From NCBI GenBank assembly GCA_028622995.1, contig JAJQJQ010000003.1, positions 3,968,001-4,032,000 of the forward strand: DNA of 64,000 nucleotides, given 5' to 3'. The DNA is from Panagrolaimus kolymaensis. Taxonomy: Eukaryota; Nematoda; Chromadorea; Rhabditida; Panagrolaimidae. A program made the position numbers and the translations under genes. A model generated the notes under the pieces. That model saw nothing but the letters and a program-made list of their open reading frames with translations, was not told where the DNA came from and did no database searches. Positions 58,763-64,000 of this stretch are shown one piece after another. The number at the start of each line of letters is the position of its first letter. Position 1 is the first letter of the stretch.

Positions 58763-61700
58763 AATTTTATGTCTCTCTGTTTGCTTGATGCAACAGATAA
58801 TTAAATAATTTTTGATTGAAGGTCTTAATTGGTATGCGGTTCATAATGGCTACTAATTTTTATTGTTTCATTTACAAATTCACGTGAAAAGAGGCAAAAT
58901 TCTTTCTTTGTATTATTTAAAATCTGAATGCTATGATAATTTTTACTTTTGATAAAAATATATTATTCATTTTATGGCATTAGAGATATCAATAAAAAAA
59001 ATTTGAATTTTGATAAATTTAGTTTAATTTTTTTTTGTCTGATAATATATTGAAGAGACTTTTTTTTTAAAGGAGAAGAAACAAAAAAACACCACAATTT
59101 CTCCCACGGGCTCAATTTCAATGATTCCCAAGCGCAATAGTTTCAACTCTTCCTACAACACAGATGCTTTTTTTTCTCTTCTATTTCTGATAGATAGTTG
59201 AAGCTTTCCAAAATAAAAAAGAAGAGGAAAACGGAAGCATCGGATGAACAACGGATATCTCAATTTGCCGCTATGCTTTTTTAACACAACTCTAAATTGT
59301 TAAAGAAGAAGAAATTTTTTGTTAACTCTAAAAAGCAGTGCTCTCTATTGCGCATACATTTTAAGTTTTTTTTTGAAGTCTTATTTAGCCGCGCCCATTT
59401 TTCCCATGGATTTCACAAACAACTCTCAACCAAAAACAACCCTCCCGAGGGTTGGAAAGCAAAAAGTTTTTTTCTATCTTCATCTGAAAAAAAAAGAAGT
59501 ATCCAGTAGTAAACAAAAAATACACAGTGAAGAATCTATATTTCCCACACAATTTATTTTTATTTTGACGAATATGACGCCATCAGAAGCCTTCTGTGTT
59601 TTTTAGGATATTTAACAGACAAGATTTCCATTTCCAGATTTGAAACATCCTATTTTTTCGGCATTTTCTTAACAAATGTTTTAGAATTGAAAGATTTGTT
59701 GCGGCTTTTTTTACTTTTTAGCTTATCCATCATTTTTTCCCCCATCAGATGTTGTTGTTTCTTTTACTATTGTTTCTCAAAAGCTTAATTTTTTTCTTTA
59801 AATTTGTGCTTTTTTATTTGCTTTTAAACGTCTGCTACTTTGAATTAAATTCTTCCTTTGTTGTCTTTTTTCACGATGACTACACTACGGTAGCAAGTTT
59901 AACCATTTTTGCTGCAGACTTTTTTCTATTCCATAATGTCGCGCCCAAGCAAATAAATATTTACCATAAAAAAAGTTTAGCAGTGTTAAATTTATTTCTT
60001 GAGTAATCTACAAATAATTTAATTTAAAGAAACGATTTTTGAAGCTGTGGCTCAACAAAACTCAATTGCGTGTTGTTAAACTTAACTCCCAAAAAAAGCA
60101 GCCAGCATCCACAAAAAGAAAAAAAAATGCTAAACGAAACGGAAACTCAATTTAAATTCCGGGATCTATAATTTTTTTTGTGGTGGTTGTGGGAACAGAA
60201 AAAAAGGGCAAAAAATGAAGGGAAACAACCGGTAGTAGAAGCCCAGGGTTTTTTTTATTTCCTCGCTGTCATCTTTGCTTCTGAACTTACTTCCCTTTGA
60301 CTTTATTTTTTGGAAATTGCAGATTCCATTAAATCTGTCTTCTTTCAATTTAACGATGCATCATTTTTTTTATTTCTTCGCTTGCGAGCTTTAAAGACAA
60401 GAAAATTGGCATCATTGTGAGTTTATTTTTGAAGCTTTACTCAATCTTTTCTTTAAAAAAATGCTTTATGTAGTTAGACGATTTTTTGCTTCTTTTTTTA
60501 ATGGTGTATAGTCCAAAGGTACTGTAGCTTTAACATAGCTTTGATCAAAAAATATACACTTTCATCTATGGGCTTGCTTCTTCAAAGTCACATACATCCA
60601 TCCTTTTAATGAAAAATGTTATGTTGAGAAATCTGAAACTCTTCCTATTTTATTTTTTTGATATTTGAGTGTTGAAAAAAAATGAATTGGACTCATCCGG
60701 CTTTTCATCCTTTTTTTCCTGCACTTGAGTCATCCATTTTCATGGTAGTAGTTTAAACAAAAAAACGTTAAATCAGGGCGCTTCTCCAATATATTTTTTG
60801 TTTTGGTAGGCTACTGCTTGCTTCATGTTGGTTGATGAAGCGAATGAAAAGAAGATAGTTATAAGCTACAGAAAAGAATGGGATGAAGACTTTCGAATTT
60901 GCATTTTTGGAGAGAAAAAAATAGATAGAGTTGTAACTTAAAGATATATTCAATCAACAAGCCTAATTTGTTCTTTCCTTTTTCGTCAACTTTTTTTACT
61001 TACTTGCTTCTTCTTTTTTTGCCTCTCCATCATCTATCTATAACAACTTCATCTGCGCGCCAAAAAATTCTTCATCCTTTTTTCTTATGTGCTTTCTTTA
61101 CGCTTTCTTACAATTCAACAATGCCATCCAAATTACCGGTTGCTTCATCTTCTTCACATAACGCATGTTTTTTCAAAAAATTGAGTGTTGCAAAAAGTAA
61201 ATTTGCAGTTGAAAATATATTTTTTTGACGAGCTTTCTTCTTACTCTTTCATGTTTTTTAAAAATAAAAAATAGAGATGAAGAAAGCAGCAAAAACATGT
61301 GGTGTTAAAAAAAAAGATTTGTACTTCTTGAAAAAGCTGCGTTGCGGTTGCATACAAAGTTACCCTACTAAATTATGATTCATGAAAAGTTCAATACTTT
61401 CATTTTCTCAAGTAAAAAAAACTAGAATAAAAAAAGTTAAAAACTCTTACTTATTAGTTAGCTGCGTTAGCGTTCATGGTCAACAACAAAGTCCTCCTTT
61501 GTAAATTGGGATTCAAAAGAAAGAAAGCAGACGACTTCACGAAATATTTATGAATCTCAGTGACAAAATATGAAGAAGAAGAAAATAATAATAAAGAGAG
61601 ACTATGGTGTTCTCATATGCGTGACTAAATTTTAACAGAAAAAAAAATCCTTAAAGTCATAGAAAAAAAATCCCTATTCATTAAGGAGCCTTGATGCCGC

Positions 61701-63372
61701 ATATTATTGTTCTACTCTCCTTGAATGCTAGAACATTGCTCCACTTTTTTTTTCTTGTAACTTCGCCACCATTTCCATGGGTGATATATGTATGAATATT
61801 TGTTCTTCTTGTCTTGTCGTTTGGTTTAAAGGTGATACTTACTTAGAGCTTTTTTTATAACTTTTAATTTGATACTAAGTAAGAAAAATAAAAAATTTTC
61901 TTGTATATTTATATTTTGAAGAAGAAGAAAAAAATATAGCATGTGCTAAGATACATTTTTGTTTATGTTTTTTTGTCTTCATCGTCCACCTTGGTTGCAA
62001 GCATGAAAAGATTTCTTAGACACGTTTTCTATGACAACTAATGGTTAAAAAATGAAAACAGGCGCCATTTTTCTGGACAATACTTTCTAATAGATAAACC
62101 TCACCCAGGCTTAAAAGAGTAAAATGCGCAGGCAGCCTTCTTCCATTTAATAAATCTGACATCTTTGACGTGGGTGCTTTTAGTTTGTTTAAAATTTTTA
62201 TGAATGAAACTTTTTTCCCCTCCATGTATATGTATAATTAAACCGTGGAAATAATTTTGAATAACATCTAATAATAACTCAACTTTTTTTTAGGTTCTTC
62301 ACTCTCATTTTTTTTTTCTGGTGGTGTGAAAACGCAGTTCTCCTTCGCATTCATTTTTTGCCTTTACGGCATTCAATAATACCAAAGGTATAGATTTTTA
62401 TTTTTTGTAAAAAATAATAATTAATAATACAAAAAAAATAAAACTCATTTAATTAAAGAAATTCTTTTTGCTTTGCCTTCCTTATTTTCTTTTTCATTGT
62501 TCCTCAATCGTCTTCTCCTTTCTCTTAACTTGCTTCTAATATATTTCAATTCCAAGTGCTCGCTGATACCAAATTATATTTACCTTCTCGTCTGCAAAAA
62601 TTTGAAAGTGAATAAAAAAGGTTAGTCGAGGCTCTCTGCGTGTAGTATTCATAAATTTTTTAAACTTAACTTTTTATTATATTAAAATAATATTGCTAAC
62701 TTTTTTAGTTCATTTAAAAGCAATGAAAACAAAAAACGCAATGTTACCGTAGAAATATTCTAGTCCCTCACTTTCTCAATTTTATGCTATGAGATTGAAT
62801 GATAAAACAAGCGGCTGCTTTTTTGAATACTTTCTAATCAACCCTCATCAGCACATTTATTTTTATTTTTTGAAATGCGCATTTTTGTTTGATGGAAAAA
62901 GCAGTCAGTCAATTCAGTTGCTTATTTCTTTTTCCCGATACGTCAGTCTCGAGGGATAAGCAAAAATCTTTTGCCGTAATGGAGACGACTTTTTTTTAGC
63001 GTTGTTGAAGGCGTTGGTTGTTGTTGCAATTTGTAAAAGTTGCCTTCTTCTTTCCCGCGCCCCATCGTTTCGCTTAGACACGCACAATGGGTTTTTGGGT
63101 GGGCCTCAAAAAAGATGCTTTTTAAACTTCTGAGAGCGAGAAAAAAAGAAAATAAAGTTTTTTGGAAGAAGAATATCGTTAAAGTTGGAAGAAAAACTTG
63201 ACTAAGAAGTCGGTAGCAAAGTATACCGTTGTGGTGCCATTTTTAGCTGCTTCTAAGACTGACTGATCTAATAAATTGCTATTTAAAAGTTAAAATTAGA
63301 TTATTTCCTAAACTTAAATAATAATTATGTGTCCATTTCAGAAATCCACATTTTAACCTAAATAGCATCAAA
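58763..63372. other. Long T-rich region upstream of unc-17, no gene seen
   Basis: This 4.6 kb stretch has only low-complexity open frames. By analogy with C. elegans it is expected to hold the cholinergic promoter and a non-coding first exon. A good acceptor (GTGTCCATTTCAG) ends about 31 bp before the unc-17 ATG, so at least one upstream 5' exon or a trans-spliced leader must exist. A donor-like GGTTAGT at about 62620 is one candidate border, without further support. Confidence 0.55.
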
Positions 63373-64000
63373 ATGGGCTACATAATACCTATACTTAATC
63401 GAGATACCGATTGGGTTAAAGAATGGATTGATACGCGAGTGAAACAGCCAGAAATGCAAAAGAAGCTTGTATTGATTGTTGTCTCAATTGCTCTTTTACT
63501 TGATAATATGCTTTATATGGTTATTGTGCCAATTATCCCTAAATATCTTCGAGATATTCATGCTTATGAAGTTGAATACATTGGATATCGTAATGAAACA
63601 ACTCGATTAAAAAATGGTACAATTATTGTTAAAATGATTGGAGGACAAGTTGATTATTTGAATGAAGAAATTGAACTTGGATGGTTATTTGCTTCAAAAG
63701 CCCTTCTTCAAATATTTGTTAATCCATTTTCTGGTTTTATAATTGATAGAATTGGTTATGAATTACCAATGATTATTGGATTGGTTGTCATGTTTTGTTC
63801 CACTGCTATCTTTGCATTAGGTCGAAGTTATGGTGTAATGTTTTTTGCTCGATCCTTACAGGTTTGTAAAATTATGCCTTTTTACAAAGTTTAAAAAAAA
63901 CTTACTTTTAGGGATTTGGTTCAGCCTTCGCTGATACATCTGGCCTTGCTATGATTGCTGATAGATTTACAGATGAAAATGAACGTTCTGCTGCACTTGG
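63373..64000 (+). CDS. unc-17: Vesicular acetylcholine transporter, 5' part (runs off window)
   Basis: Exons 63373-63861 and 63912 to beyond the window edge encode 192 residues so far. The start MGYIIPILNRDTDWVKEWID is followed by TM1 (LVLIVVSIALLLDNMLYMVI), which continues VPIIPKYLRDIH. TM1 contains the Asp that couples proton and acetylcholine movement in this family. The glycosylated lumenal loop has NET and NGT sequons. Next come ELGWLFASKALLQIFVNPFS, GFIIDRIGYELPMIIGL, FARSLQGFGSAFADTSGLAM and IADRFTDENERSAALG. This is nearly identical to C. elegans UNC-17. The protein loads acetylcholine into synaptic vesicles in exchange for protons. In C. elegans unc-17 lies inside the first intron of cha-1 (choline acetyltransferase), and both share a 5' exon; the ChAT exons here would be downstream of the window. 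Confidence 0.95.

Noticed and set aside
1..64000. CRISPR arrays, bacterial operons or prophage
   Set aside because: The genes are split by spliceosomal introns and have animal protein families; no regularly spaced short repeats with unique spacers were seen.

Overview
This window is nuclear DNA from a nematode. The evidence is a set of AT-rich, intron-dense genes with many introns of about 48-60 bp, terse T-rich acceptors ending TTTTAG or TTTCAG, and a gene set with clear nematode relatives: a multi-repeat thymosin-beta like C. elegans TTH-1, a vesicular acetylcholine transporter very close to UNC-17, a K-Cl cotransporter, a UDP-glucuronosyltransferase, a CYP with a CYP33-like look, and the large subunit of the microsomal triglyceride transfer protein. 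No species can be named from the sequence alone. Gene models were built by hand, joining exons so that splice phase and GT-AG borders agree across every junction.

Layout. 1-406: 3' end of a single-pass membrane protein gene. 1000-2083: a B3GAT-type glucuronyltransferase. 2.1-9.6 kb: T-rich non-coding DNA. 9.6-19.2 kb: a seven-PDZ GRIP-type scaffold gene with three apparent alternative first coding exons. 21.9-22.6 kb: thymosin-beta. 22.8-26.0 kb (minus): MTTP large subunit. 26.9-29.1 kb: UGT. 29.7-30.4 kb: a secreted precursor carrying an allatostatin-C-like CX6C core. 30.8-32.6 kb: a CCDC34/MAP9-like coiled-coil protein. 33.1-36.0 kb (minus): two damaged-looking membrane protein genes, one with an in-frame stop and no visible start, one with an apparent homopolymer frameshift. 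36.6-37.6 kb (minus): a second glucuronyltransferase paralogue. 38.2-38.5 kb (minus): a small secreted glycine-zipper protein. 39.28-39.37 kb: a perfect 91-bp palindrome with 8-bp target duplications (hAT-type MITE). 40.0-43.8 kb: a tandem pair of LRR membrane proteins with matching exon structure. 44.9-51.3 kb (minus): a K-Cl cotransporter with two alternative N-termini. 51.7-53.5 kb (minus): a cytochrome P450. 53.7-58.8 kb: about 1-kb direct repeats containing a tRNA-like Pol III head and a CAA-rich tail, flanking a secreted GLLGG-repeat protein gene. 58.8-63.4 kb: T-rich non-coding DNA. 63.4 kb to the end: the 5' part of unc-17.

How the genes fit together. There is no operon-like set of related functions, apart from the LRR tandem pair and the two glucuronyltransferase paralogues. 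Several genes point to synapse or neuron biology (GRIP scaffold, vesicular acetylcholine transporter, allatostatin-C-like peptide, K-Cl cotransporter). Others point to gut and lipid or detoxification work (MTTP, UGT, P450). MTTP and both LRR genes carry an ACTGATAAG-type GATA site 86-140 bp upstream of the ATG, which suggests intestinal control. The least ordinary items are the GRIP gene with swappable N-termini, the allatostatin-C-like precursor, the perfect palindromic MITE, the SINE-headed 1-kb repeats and the broken 33-36 kb genes.
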